A DNA stretch of 64,000 nt, taken from Scandinavium ludwigii_A. GTDB taxonomy: Bacteria > Pseudomonadota > Gammaproteobacteria > Enterobacterales > Enterobacteriaceae. Under the pieces are notes generated by a model that saw only the letters and a list, made by a program, of their open reading frames with translations, was not told the origin of the DNA and made no database searches. Positions 33,747 to 43,172 of this stretch are shown in pieces. Positions within the stretch are counted from its first letter, which is position 1; every line of letters starts with the position of its first letter. Position numbers and translations under genes: made by a program. The stretch is taken from assembly GCA_050516505.1 (NCBI GenBank), contig CP191518.1, positions 2,418,001 through 2,482,000 of the forward strand, given 5' to 3'.

Positions 33747-36700
33747 CTACGCCGTAATCTGCTCCATCGCCTGCAATATCCGCTTATCAGAAATCGGATA
33801 CGGCGTGCCCAACTGTTGCGCAAAGTAGCTCACCCGCAGTTCCTCGATCATCCAGCGAATCTCCAGCACGTCGTCATCATTACGACGCGACGGCGGCAGT
33901 TTATTCAGCCACTGCTGCCAGGCCTGCTGGACGCTTTCGACTTTCAGCATCTGCGCGCGATCCCGATGTGGATCGATGGCTAATTTCTCCAGTCGTTTCT
34001 CAATCGCATTGAGATAACGCAGCGTGTCGCCGAGGCGCTTAAAGCCGTTGCCGGTGACAAACCCGCGATACACCAGCCCGGTCATCTGCGCTTTCACGTC
34101 AGAGAGACCCAGCGCCATCGTCATGTCCACGCGCCCTTTCAGGCGTTTGTTGATATTGAATACCGCCGTCAGGATCTGCTCGACCTGTTTGGCAATTTCC
34201 ACCACCGTGTCGTTGAGCTCCGCGCGGACTTTCTCATGCAGCGCCGCATAGTTCTCTTCGGTCCACACCGGGCCACCGGCCTCGTGGATAAGCTTGTCGA
34301 CGCCGCAGGAAATGCAGTCGTCAATCAAATCCAGCACTTTGCCGTACGGGTTAAAGTACAGGCCCAGCTTGGCTTTGTTCGGCAGCTTCTCGTGCAGATA
34401 TTTGATCGGCGACGGAATATTCAATAGCAGTAAACGGCGCAGGCCACGCCACATCGCCTGCTGCTGTTCCAGCGGATTATCAAACAGTTTGATGGCCACG
34501 CTGTCGCGTTCGTCCACAAGCGCTGGCCAGGCCTTCATTTTGTAATTGCCGCGCTTCTGCTCATAGCTTTCAGGCAGCGAACCAAAACTCCAGAGATGCA
34601 ACCCGCTCTGTTCGATCCCGTCGTCCGCTACCGCCGACAGCGTTTCCTGAACTTTGCCTTTTAAAGCATCTTTCAGCGCCGTCAGGTCGCGGCCTTCCTG
34701 AAGTTTCTTGTTTTTGTCGTCAATAACGCGGAAGGTCATTTTCAGGTGATCGGGCACCTGATCCCAATGCCAGTCGTCGCGGTCAATCGTCACACCGCTC
34801 ATCCGACGCAGCTCGCGCTCCATGGAGTCCAGCAACGGCAACTCCAGCGGCGTCATGCGGCCCAACAGCGCTTCGGCGTAATTCGGCGCGGGCACAAAGT
34901 TACGGCGCACCGGTTTCGGCAGCGATTTAATCAGCGCGATTAACAGCTCGCGGCGCAGCCCAGGGATTTGCCACTCGAACCCGGATTCTTCGACCTGATT
35001 GAGCAACGGTAACGGAATATGCACCGTCACACCGTCGGCATCCGCGCCCGGCTCAAACTGGTAACTCAGGCGCAGCTTGAGGTTGCCCTGATGCCAGAAG
35101 TTCGGATAGTCGAGTTTGCTGACATCATCGGCCCCTTCCTTAATCAGCATACTTTTTTCAAAGTTGAGCAAATCAGGCGTTTCGCGACTGGCGAGTTTCC
35201 ACCAGTTATCGAAATGACGGGCAGAAATGACGTCATGGCTGATGCGCTGGTCGTAAAACTCGAACAGGGATTCATCGTCTACCAGAATGTCACGGCGACG
35301 GGATTTGTGTTCAAGTTCTTCAATTTCGTTGCGAAGCTTGAGGTTATCGCGGAAGAAGGCGTGACGCGTTTGCCAGTCGCCCTCCACCATCGCGTGGCGA
35401 ATAAACAGCTCGCGGCATAGCGCCGGGTCAATTTGGCTGTAGTTCACCTTGCGGGCAGCGACAATCGGCAAGCCGTAAACGGTCACTTTTTCAGTGGCCA
35501 TTACCGCGCCCTGCGAGCGCTCCCAGTGCGGTTCGCTGTACGAACGTTTGATTAAATGCTGAGCGACAGGCTCGACCCATTCCGGATCGATACGCGCGGC
35601 AATGCGGCCCCACAGACGACTGGTTTCAACCAGCTCGGCGACCATCGTCCATTTCGGCGGTTTTTTGAATAATCCGGAACCCGGGAAGATGGAGAAGCGG
35701 GCATTGCGCGCGCCGGTAAATTCCTGTTTATCGGCGTCTTTCATGCCGATGTGCGAGAGCAGCCCGGTCAGCAAGGCAACGTGAATTTCACGGTACTCTG
35801 CCGGTTCGCTGTTCACCGGAATGCCAAGCTCTTTCACCACCTGACGCAGCTGGGTGTAAATATCCTGCCATTCGCGTACGCGCAGATAGTTGAGGAATTC
35901 AGTGCGGCACAGGCGGCGGAACTGATTCGACGACAGCGCTTTTTGCTGCTCGCCGATATAATTCCACAGATTGACGAACGCCAGGAAGTCGGACTCTTTG
36001 TCATGGAAACGGCGGTGTTTTTCGTCGGAAGCCTGCTGCTTGTCCATTGGACGTTCGCGCGGGTCCTGAATCGACAGCGCCGAGGTGATGATCATCGCCT
36101 CACGCACGCAGCCGTGTTTCTGCGCCTCCAGCACCATACGCGCCAGACGCGGATCCACCGGCAGCTGCGACAACTGACGGCCCATCGGGGTGAGTTTGTA
36201 TACCGTTTGCTGTTCGTCGGTGGTTATCGCACCCAGCTCTTCCAGCAGGCGCACGCCGTCCTGAATATTGCGTTTATCCGGCGCTTCCACGAACGGGAAA
36301 GCGCCTATATCGCCAAGCCCCAGCGCGGTCATCTGCAAAATGACTGACGCCAGGTTGGTACGCAGAATTTCCGGATCGGTAAATTCTGGACGCGACAGGA
36401 AATCATCTTCCGAATAGAGACGAATACAGATGCCTTCCGAGACGCGTCCGCAGCGGCCCTTACGCTGATTCGCCGAAGCCTGAGATACCGGCTCAATCGG
36501 CAAACGCTGCACTTTGGTCCGATAGCTATAACGGCTGATACGCGCGGTGCCCGGGTCAATAACGTACTTGATCCCCGGCACAGTCAGCGACGTTTCCGCG
36601 ACGTTGGTCGCCAGCACGATGCGCCGTCCGCTGTGCGACTGGAACACGCGGTTTTGCTCACTGTTTGAGAGGCGGGCATACAACGGCAGAATTTCGGTAT

Positions 36701-37649
36701 GGCGCAGGTCGCGCTTGCTGAGCGCATCGGCGGTGTCACGGATTTCGCGCTCACCGCTCATGAAAATCAGGATATCGCCCGGGCTCTCTTGCCCCAGTTC
36801 GTCAACCGCATCGAAAATCGCCTGCAGCTGATCGCGCTCGGTATCATCGGCATCTTCAACAATCGGACGATAGCGCACGTCGACCGGGAAGGTTCGGCCA
36901 GACACTTCGATAATTGGCGCATTATTGAAATGTTTTGAGAAACGTTCCGGATCGATGGTCGCCGACGTGATGATGATTTTCAGATCCGGACGCTTAGGCA
37001 GCAATTCGCGGAAATAGCCGAGCAGAAAATCGATGTTCAGGCTGCGTTCGTGCGCTTCATCAATAATGATGGTGTCGTACTGCATCAGCAGACGGTCCTG
37101 CTGGATTTCCGCCAACAGAATACCGTCGGTCATCAGCTTGACCATGGTGTTGTCGCTGACGTGATCGCTAAAGCGGACCTTGTAACCGATGCAACCGCCC
37201 GGCTCCGTTTGCAGCTCTTCGGCAATACGGTTGGCCACGGTGCGCGCCGCCAGACGACGCGGCTGAGTATGACCTATCAACCCCTTGACGCCGCGGCCCA
37301 ACTCCATGCAGATTTTCGGTAACTGGGTGGTTTTCCCCGAGCCGGTTTCCCCCGCCACAATCACCACCTGATGGTCGCGAATAGCGTTGTAGATATCCTG
37401 CTTTTTCTGACTGACGGGCAGGTTTTCTGGGTAGGTTATCGCCGGGCGCGCCGCTTCACGCAGCAGGACTTTACCCGCTGCCTGTGAAATCTCTTTCGCC
37501 ATCTCCTGCATAATGGCCTGTTGTGATTCAGGATTTTTAACCTTCTTCACGCCATGCAGACGGCGAGCAAAGCGGGTTTTATCACGCAGCATCAGGCCAT
37601 CGAGCTGTTGATGAAGCTGCGAAAAAGTCATTTTGTGATGTTCTGTCAT
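33747..37649 (-). CDS. hrpA: ATP-dependent RNA helicase HrpA
   Basis: 1300 residues, the same length as E. coli HrpA. DEAH-box helicase with motif I GETGSGKTT, Ia TQPRRLAAR, motif II DEAH in IIIDEAHERSLNID, motif III SATID and motif VI QRKGRCGRVSEG. A long C-terminal region (DUF3418) follows the helicase core. HrpA is a cytoplasmic helicase that resolves stalled ribosomes on mRNA in E. coli. Divergent from azoR, as in K-12. Confidence 0.96.
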   Translation of the reverse strand: MTEHHKMTFSQLHQQLDGLMLRDKTRFARRLHGVKKVKNPESQQAIMQEMAKEISQAAGKVLLREAARPAITYPENLPVSQKKQDIYNAIRDHQVVIVAGETGSGKTTQLPKICMELGRGVKGLIGHTQPRRLAARTVANRIAEELQTEPGGCIGYKVRFSDHVSDNTMVKLMTDGILLAEIQQDRLLMQYDTIIIDEAHERSLNIDFLLGYFRELLPKRPDLKIIITSATIDPERFSKHFNNAPIIEVSGRTFPVDVRYRPIVEDADDTERDQLQAIFDAVDELGQESPGDILIFMSGEREIRDTADALSKRDLRHTEILPLYARLSNSEQNRVFQSHSGRRIVLATNVAETSLTVPGIKYVIDPGTARISRYSYRTKVQRLPIEPVSQASANQRKGRCGRVSEGICIRLYSEDDFLSRPEFTDPEILRTNLASVILQMTALGLGDIGAFPFVEAPDKRNIQDGVRLLEELGAITTDEQQTVYKLTPMGRQLSQLPVDPRLARMVLEAQKHGCVREAMIITSALSIQDPRERPMDKQQASDEKHRRFHDKESDFLAFVNLWNYIGEQQKALSSNQFRRLCRTEFLNYLRVREWQDIYTQLRQVVKELGIPVNSEPAEYREIHVALLTGLLSHIGMKDADKQEFTGARNARFSIFPGSGLFKKPPKWTMVAELVETSRLWGRIAARIDPEWVEPVAQHLIKRSYSEPHWERSQGAVMATEKVTVYGLPIVAARKVNYSQIDPALCRELFIRHAMVEGDWQTRHAFFRDNLKLRNEIEELEHKSRRRDILVDDESLFEFYDQRISHDVISARHFDNWWKLASRETPDLLNFEKSMLIKEGADDVSKLDYPNFWHQGNLKLRLSYQFEPGADADGVTVHIPLPLLNQVEESGFEWQIPGLRRELLIALIKSLPKPVRRNFVPAPNYAEALLGRMTPLELPLLDSMERELRRMSGVTIDRDDWHWDQVPDHLKMTFRVIDDKNKKLQEGRDLTALKDALKGKVQETLSAVADDGIEQSGLHLWSFGSLPESYEQKRGNYKMKAWPALVDERDSVAIKLFDNPLEQQQAMWRGLRRLLLLNIPSPIKYLHEKLPNKAKLGLYFNPYGKVLDLIDDCISCGVDKLIHEAGGPVWTEENYAALHEKVRAELNDTVVEIAKQVEQILTAVFNINKRLKGRVDMTMALGLSDVKAQMTGLVYRGFVTGNGFKRLGDTLRYLNAIEKRLEKLAIDPHRDRAQMLKVESVQQAWQQWLNKLPPSRRNDDDVLEIRWMIEELRVSYFAQQLGTPYPISDKRILQAMEQITA

Positions 37650-37850
37650 AGCGTTATCGGGCAGCGCACTGCCGGAAAAATGTCTCTGTTTTCATTAGTG
37701 TTAGAGTACCACATCGCAGCCGCCCTTTCTTTCATCAATAAATTTGAACGAAGACTTCGATATATTGCGCTATCCCTGCGACAGGATTGTGAATAGCATG
37801 TCATCAAGCAACTGGGCACAGGCCCGTCAATCTCATAAAAGGAAACACCC

Positions 37851-38456
37851 ATGAGCAAAGTTTTAGTTCTCAAATCCAGTATTCTGGCAGGGTACTCTCA
37901 GTCTGGTCAGCTGACTGACTATTTTGTTGATCAGTGGGCTGAAAAACATCCGGCAGACCAAATCACCGTTCGTGACCTGGCTGCACAGCCAATCCCGGTG
38001 CTGGATGGTGAACTGGTTGGCGCGCTGCGTCCGAGCGATGCTCCGCTGTCTCCACGTCAGCAAGAAGCGCTGTCGCTGTCTGACGAGCTGATTGCTGAAC
38101 TGCAGGCGCACGACGTTATTGTTATCGCCGCCCCAATGTATAACTTCAACATCCCGACTCAGCTGAAAAACTATTTTGACCTGGTCGCGCGTGCCGGTGT
38201 GACCTTCCGTTACACCGAAAACGGTCCAGAAGGCCTGGTCACGGGTAAACGTGCGGTGGTGGTTTCCAGCCGTGGCGGTATCCATAAAGATACCCCAACT
38301 GACCTGCTGGCTCCGTACATGAAGCTGTTCCTGGGCTTCATCGGCATCACTGACGTGAACTTCGTGTTCGCTGAAGGCGTGGCTTACGGTCCAGAAGTGG
38401 CAGCCAAAGCACAGTCCGATGCCAAAGCCGCAATCAACAGCCTGGTTGCTGCATAA
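37851..38456 (+). CDS. azoR: FMN-dependent NADH-azoreductase AzoR
   Basis: 201 residues, equal to E. coli AzoR. Flavodoxin-like fold with the FMN phosphate loop KSSILAGYSQS near the N-terminus, APMYNFNIPTQLKNYFD and VSSRGGIH. It reduces azo compounds and quinones with NADH in the cytoplasm and protects against thiol-specific stress. AAAGGAAAC precedes the start. A bidirectional terminator separates it from paaY. Confidence 0.95.
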   Translation: MSKVLVLKSSILAGYSQSGQLTDYFVDQWAEKHPADQITVRDLAAQPIPVLDGELVGALRPSDAPLSPRQQEALSLSDELIAELQAHDVIVIAAPMYNFNIPTQLKNYFDLVARAGVTFRYTENGPEGLVTGKRAVVVSSRGGIHKDTPTDLLAPYMKLFLGFIGITDVNFVFAEGVAYGPEVAAKAQSDAKAAINSLVAA

Positions 38457-38464
38457 AAATAATC

Positions 38465-38492
38465 GCCCTCTCTGTTCGGAGAGGGCTAGTTT
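38465..38492. terminator. Terminator between azoR and paaY
   Basis: GCCCTCTC-TGTTCG-GAGAGGGC, a perfect 8-bp stem with TAGTTT after it on the plus strand, 9 bp after the azoR stop and 16 bp from the convergent paaY stop. Confidence 0.82.
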
Positions 38493-38507
38493 GACGGGGC
38501 TGCTGTG

Positions 38508-39104
38508 TTAACGGGCCGATTTCGGACGCAAGTTTTCGTCAAACGTCAGACGCTGACGCCCCTCTTCGACTTCACGCAACGGCTCAACCTGATGCATCGT
38601 CAGTTTGCAGCGCTCAACCAGCACCTGATATTCGCGCGTGCCGCGTTTTTTCCATTCCATTTCATCAGCGCTCAGCGCCCGAATAGCCTTTGCCGGGCTG
38701 CCGACAATCAAATAATTGGCCGGCATTTCAGCCTTCGCTTTCACAAATGCCGCTGCGCCGACAATGCTGTTTTCACCGATGACCGCCCCGTCCATGATGA
38801 CCGCGTTCATTCCAACCAGGGCGTTACGACGGATAACGCAGCCGTGCAGGATTGCGCTGTGGCCGATATGCCCGTCCTCTTCGACTACGGTGTCCTGCTC
38901 CGGGAAACCGTGCATGACGCAGTTGTCCTGAATGTTGGCCCCGTCTTTGACCACGATTCGCCCAAAATCGCCGCGCAGGCTGGCATTCGGACCGACGTAG
39001 ACGCCTTTCCCGAGGATAACGTCGCCTATCAGCACCGCCGTGGGATGAACATAGCTCTCTTCAGGCACCACGGGCGTTAAGCCATCAATTTGATATACCG
39101 GCAT
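38508..39104 (-). CDS. paaY: Phenylacetate-pathway thioesterase PaaY (hexapeptide family)
   Basis: 198 residues from the ATG at 39104, with AAGGAG seven bases upstream; a GTG two codons earlier is too close to the site. Left-handed beta-helix of the gamma-carbonic-anhydrase type (VILGKGVYVGPNASLRGD, DGHIGHSAILHGCVIRRNAL). In E. coli PaaY hydrolyses CoA thioesters to prevent CoA depletion during phenylacetate use. Downstream of paaX with an 11-bp gap. Confidence 0.94.
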   Translation of the reverse strand: MPVYQIDGLTPVVPEESYVHPTAVLIGDVILGKGVYVGPNASLRGDFGRIVVKDGANIQDNCVMHGFPEQDTVVEEDGHIGHSAILHGCVIRRNALVGMNAVIMDGAVIGENSIVGAAAFVKAKAEMPANYLIVGSPAKAIRALSADEMEWKKRGTREYQVLVERCKLTMHQVEPLREVEEGRQRLTFDENLRPKSAR

Positions 39105-39115
39105 GGGCACACTCC

Positions 39116-40042
39116 TTATTTAAGATTCAGACCACCAAAGCGCTGATAAAACGGCGATGCGGGCTGCGGCAACGGGCCGACGGAGGTTTCGCCCTTCTCA
39201 CTCACCCACGCCAGGGCGCCAGCCGCCACACTCTGATAAATATTGATGCACAGCTGACGAGCGGCCTGTCCGGCCCAATGGGCGGGCAGCAATTCTTCAG
39301 GCAACAGTGGATCTTTGAGGATAACCCGGCGATACAGGTGAATCGCCAGCAGCTGGATCGCGAAGCAGCGTTCCGGGGTCAATTCGTTCGGGGCTGCATC
39401 CCGCAGTAGCGGCAGCAACGGTCGGAACGTATTGATGAAATTTTCATACATCTGGTTTTGTTCGGTGAGCTGCCAGCACTCTTCTACCCGCGCGCGCAAT
39501 GCGCTGACGGAGGTCGCCAGTGGTGAGCGGGCCTCAAAGCAGATGACATTTTCTGCCACGCCGGCTTCATGCAGCAGCGCCTGAACGTCTGCCAGTTTTT
39601 GCGAGGGAGAGGCCATCAGGCTTGGGGCTAACGTGCCGAAGCCCTGCCAAATCAGCTGTTTTTTCACATCGGTGAGCGTGTTTTTATCCAGCCCTTCCGA
39701 CAGTAACAGTAGCCAGGTACCGTCCCACGCGGGAGGTTCAGCGCGGTAAATTTTGCTCTCGGCGCGTCGAGTCAGACGCAGCCCTTTGTCACTCAGACGG
39801 TAAAAGCTGCGCCGCCCGATACGCGAGACGTCCAGCCAACCCTCTTTATTGAGTCGGAATAACGAGGTGCGAACAAAGCGATCGCCAAAGCCAAGGCCTT
39901 CGAGCAGAGCCGTCAGGCTCCCGAGCCAGATTTCACCGCCACGATGGGATAACGCATCCCCGTAAAGGGAGGAGATTAAAGAGGTTCCGCTGACCGGCAC
40001 GGCCGCAACGGCCTGCTGGATAAAGAGATCAAGTTTACTCAT
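39116..40042 (-). CDS. paaX: Phenylacetate operon repressor PaaX
   Basis: 308 residues from the ATG at 40042 (MSKLDLFIQQAV, as in E. coli); an ATG three codons earlier is possible, and neither has a strong ribosome-binding site. GntR-like winged helix in the N-terminal third (FVRTSLFRLNKEGWLDVSRI) followed by the PaaX C-terminal domain. It represses the paa promoters until phenylacetyl-CoA binds. The C-terminus is slightly shorter than E. coli PaaX (316). Confidence 0.94.
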   Translation of the reverse strand: MSKLDLFIQQAVAAVPVSGTSLISSLYGDALSHRGGEIWLGSLTALLEGLGFGDRFVRTSLFRLNKEGWLDVSRIGRRSFYRLSDKGLRLTRRAESKIYRAEPPAWDGTWLLLLSEGLDKNTLTDVKKQLIWQGFGTLAPSLMASPSQKLADVQALLHEAGVAENVICFEARSPLATSVSALRARVEECWQLTEQNQMYENFINTFRPLLPLLRDAAPNELTPERCFAIQLLAIHLYRRVILKDPLLPEELLPAHWAGQAARQLCINIYQSVAAGALAWVSEKGETSVGPLPQPASPFYQRFGGLNLK

Positions 40043-40118
40043 CTGATTCATTCTGTTGTGATTTTTGTCCTGGATGAATCATAGCACAGATTGTTTTACC
40101 CTCACCCCGACCTGAATG

Positions 40119-40195
40119 GTTGCCCGGCGGCGCAAGCTTGCCAGGCCTACAAAACCTCACGGCGTAGGCCCGGTAAGCTTGCGCCACCGGGCATC
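40119..40195. repeat. BIME between paaK and paaX
   Basis: Two REP units in opposite orientation, 40119-40153 (TTGCCCGGCGGCGCAAGCTT core) and 40162-40195 (GTAGGCCCGGTAAGCTTGCG core). It lies at the end of the paaA-K transcript and before paaX, and probably protects or separates the two mRNAs. Confidence 0.85.
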
Positions 40196-40201
40196 AAAGG
40201 C

Positions 40202-41515
40202 TCAACCGTTCGCCGCCAGTTTCCGCAGGTCAAACACGCGACACGCTTTGCCTTCGGAGCGTGGAATACTGCCGCAGTTGACGATGGTCACGTCGGTAGA
40301 AATCCCCACCATCGATTTGATGCGGTGGCGCAACTGATGGCACACCTGGCAGCGCTGCTCATGCGACAGCGTCAGGCTACTCTCTTTCAGCTCGACTTTG
40401 ATCGACAGCGAGTCCAGATGCCCGCGACGGTTCACTTCTAGCTGATAGTGCGGCGACAAATGCTCAAATTTAACGATTTCCTCTTCCAGCTGTGACGGGA
40501 AGACGTTTACGCCGCGAATGATCAGCATATCGTCGCTACGCCCGCTGATGCGGTCCATACGGCGCATGGTGCGCGCGGTACCCGGCAGCAGTCGGGTCAG
40601 GTCGCGGGTGCGATAGCGAATCACCGGCAGCGCTTCTTTGGTCAACGTGGTGAACAGCAATTCGCCCTGCTGACCGTCTTCCAGCGGCGTGCCGTCGTTC
40701 GGATTAACGATTTCTGGGTAGAAGTGATCTTCCCAGATGGTCGGGCCGTCGGACGTTTCCAGACATTCCATCGCCACGCCCGGGCCCATGACTTCTGACA
40801 GGCCGTAAATATCCAGCGCAGAAATTCCCAGACGTCGTTCAATTTCTTTGCGCATCGCCATGGTCCACGGCTCTGCGCCAAACACGCCAACGCGCAGGCT
40901 GCACGTGCTGGCATCGCCGCCCATCTGGCGTTCCATTTCTTCAATCAGATTCAGGCAGTAGGACGGCGTGACCATGATCATGTCAGGCTTGAAATCACGA
41001 ATAAGCTGCGCCTGTTTTTCGGTTTGACCGCCGGACATCGGGATCACCGTCGCCCCCAGACGCTCTGCACCGTAGTGCGCGCCTAGCCCGCCGGTAAACA
41101 GGCCGTAACCGTACGCCACGTGAATTTTGTCTTTCGCGCTGCCGCCTGCCGCACGCAGAGAACGTGCAACCAGATTGGCCCAGGTATCAATATCGTTTTG
41201 CGTATAACCGACCACTGTCGGTTTACCGGTGGTACCAGAAGAAGCGTGAATACGTACCACTTGTTCCATCGGCACGGCAAATGTGTCGAAGGGATAGTTA
41301 TCACGTAAATCCTGCTTGGTGGTGCACGGGAATTTACGGATATCACTCAACGCTTTGAAATCGTCAGGGTGAACGCCCGCCTCGTCAAATTTACGGCGGT
41401 ACATCGGCACATTGTCGTAAGCATGTTTCAGCGTCCACTTCAGGCGTTGGGTCTGTAAAGCCTGCAGTTCGTCAACGGATGCGGTTTCAATCGATTCTAA
41501 TTTTGTCGTTGTCAT
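40202..41515 (-). CDS. paaK: Phenylacetate-CoA ligase PaaK
   Basis: 437 residues, equal to E. coli PaaK. AMP-forming ligase with the P-loop HASSGTTGKPTVVGYT, the adenylate-forming motif FGAEPW and IYGLSEVMGPG, and the C-terminal hinge RSDDMLIIRGVNVFPSQ. It activates phenylacetate to phenylacetyl-CoA, the first step and the inducer-producing step. Last gene of the paaABCDEFGHIJK operon, 26 bp after paaJ. Confidence 0.96.
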   Translation of the reverse strand: MTTTKLESIETASVDELQALQTQRLKWTLKHAYDNVPMYRRKFDEAGVHPDDFKALSDIRKFPCTTKQDLRDNYPFDTFAVPMEQVVRIHASSGTTGKPTVVGYTQNDIDTWANLVARSLRAAGGSAKDKIHVAYGYGLFTGGLGAHYGAERLGATVIPMSGGQTEKQAQLIRDFKPDMIMVTPSYCLNLIEEMERQMGGDASTCSLRVGVFGAEPWTMAMRKEIERRLGISALDIYGLSEVMGPGVAMECLETSDGPTIWEDHFYPEIVNPNDGTPLEDGQQGELLFTTLTKEALPVIRYRTRDLTRLLPGTARTMRRMDRISGRSDDMLIIRGVNVFPSQLEEEIVKFEHLSPHYQLEVNRRGHLDSLSIKVELKESSLTLSHEQRCQVCHQLRHRIKSMVGISTDVTIVNCGSIPRSEGKACRVFDLRKLAANG

Positions 41516-41541
41516 TGTAGGGTACTCGCAGGTTAATCAGC

Positions 41542-42747
41542 TCACACACGCTCCAGGATCATGGCAATGCCCTGACCCACACCGATACACATCGTGCACA
41601 GGGCGTAACGCCCTCCGCGACGGTGCAGTTCATTGCTGGCGGCCAGCGCCAGTCGGGCACCACTCATGCCTAACGGATGGCCTAATGCGATGGCACCACC
41701 GTTGGGATTGACATGCGGGGCATCGTCCGGGAGCCCCAACTGTCTCATGACACCGAGCGCCTGAGCGGCGAACGCCTCATTCAGCTCGATGACGTCCATA
41801 TCGTTGATACTCAGCCCCGCGCGCTCCAGCACTTTACGGGTAGCAGGCACCGGGCCAAGGCCCATCAGACGCGGCTCGACGCCCGCGGTGGCCATCGCCA
41901 CAATACGTGCTCGCGGGGTTAATCCCTGAAGCGCGGCCATTTCTGCGCTGGCGATAATCAGCGCCGCCGCCCCGTCGTTGACTCCTGAGGCGTTACCGGC
42001 AGTGATTACCCCGTTTTTGCGGAACGGCGTTTTCAGGGCGGCGAGTTGTTCGAGCGTCGTTTCCGCTCGGGGATGCTCATCCTGCGTCACTTCGGTCAAC
42101 GCGCCCTTTTTGCCTTTTACGCTGACCGGGACAATTTCTTCAGCCAGAATGCCGTTTTGCTGGGCGATCGCGGTGCGCTGCTGGCTGCGCCAGGCAAACG
42201 CATCCTGATCGGCACGGCTTATTTTTAACAATTCAGCTACATTCTCTGCCGTTTCGGGCATGCTGTCAGTACCAAAATGCTGCTGCATGAGCGGGTTCAC
42301 AAAACGCCATCCGATCGTGGTGTCGAACATTTCAGCCTGACGCTGGAACGGCGTGGTGGCCTTACCCATGACAAACGGCGCGCGGGACATGGACTCCACG
42401 CCACCGGCTATCAGTAACTCCGCATCGCCGGAACGGATAGCCCTGGCAGCAAAGCCAATCGCATCCAGTCCGGAACCGCATAAACGGTTGATGGTGGTGC
42501 CGGATACCGTCTGCGGCAGGCCCGCCAGCAGCGATGCCATGCGTGCCACGTTGCGGTTATCTTCCCCCGCCTGGTTGGCACAGCCGAAAATCACATCGTC
42601 GATACGCTCAGCATCCAGTTGCGGATGCCTGTCGAGCAGCGCCCGCAGCGGCACCGCGCCCAAATCATCGGCGCGAATACCGGAAAGTCCACCGCCGTAG
42701 CGCCCCACCGGCGTTCTCGCGCCGTCACAGATAAATGCGTCACGCAT
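41542..42747 (-). CDS. paaJ: 3-oxoadipyl-CoA / 3-oxo-5,6-dehydrosuberyl-CoA thiolase PaaJ
   Basis: 401 residues, the E. coli length. Thiolase with the nucleophile Cys in NRLCGSGLDAIG, His in NPNGGAIALGHPLGMSGAR and the second Cys in LCTMCIGVGQG. It carries out two thiolytic steps, releasing acetyl-CoA and finally succinyl-CoA. Its start overlaps the paaI stop (ATGA). Confidence 0.96.
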   Translation of the reverse strand: MRDAFICDGARTPVGRYGGGLSGIRADDLGAVPLRALLDRHPQLDAERIDDVIFGCANQAGEDNRNVARMASLLAGLPQTVSGTTINRLCGSGLDAIGFAARAIRSGDAELLIAGGVESMSRAPFVMGKATTPFQRQAEMFDTTIGWRFVNPLMQQHFGTDSMPETAENVAELLKISRADQDAFAWRSQQRTAIAQQNGILAEEIVPVSVKGKKGALTEVTQDEHPRAETTLEQLAALKTPFRKNGVITAGNASGVNDGAAALIIASAEMAALQGLTPRARIVAMATAGVEPRLMGLGPVPATRKVLERAGLSINDMDVIELNEAFAAQALGVMRQLGLPDDAPHVNPNGGAIALGHPLGMSGARLALAASNELHRRGGRYALCTMCIGVGQGIAMILERV

Positions 42748-43172
42748 CAGGCTTCTCCCGTTACGCTGCCGCCGATGCGGTGTGATTTACCGCGAAACAG
42801 GGCCACAGCTTTTTGTTGTTGGTTAACAATTTCAATGTCATATACACCGGTCAATTTGCCCTGATGCATCACACGCGCGGTGGCGGTGAGTTTGTCCCCG
42901 GCAAAGCCCGGGCGCAGAAAGTCGATGTTGCAGCCCGATGCCACCGCCGCCAGGCCCTGGCTATTGCAGGCGTAAGCGAATGCAGTATCCGCCAGCGAGA
43001 AAAGCTGTCCGCCGTGGCAGGTTTGATGACCGTTGAGCATGTTGGCGGTGACGGTCATGGTCAGCACCGCAAAGCCTTCGCCCATCTCGATAATGTCGAT
43101 TCCCAGCGCCTGGGCGCAGGTGTCGCGTTCGTACATCACGCGGGCGTTATGCCAGGCGTCGTTATGACTCAT
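42747..43172 (-). CDS. paaI: Hydroxyphenylacetyl-CoA thioesterase PaaI
   Basis: 141-codon frame giving 141 or 140 residues as in E. coli, from the ATG at 43172 (MSHNDAWHNARVMYE). Hotdog-fold thioesterase with the active-site region TCHGGQLFSLADTAFAYA. It frees CoA from dead-end phenylacetate metabolites. The start lies inside the end of paaH (11-bp overlap). Confidence 0.95.
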   Translation of the reverse strand: MSHNDAWHNARVMYERDTCAQALGIDIIEMGEGFAVLTMTVTANMLNGHQTCHGGQLFSLADTAFAYACNSQGLAAVASGCNIDFLRPGFAGDKLTATARVMHQGKLTGVYDIEIVNQQQKAVALFRGKSHRIGGSVTGEA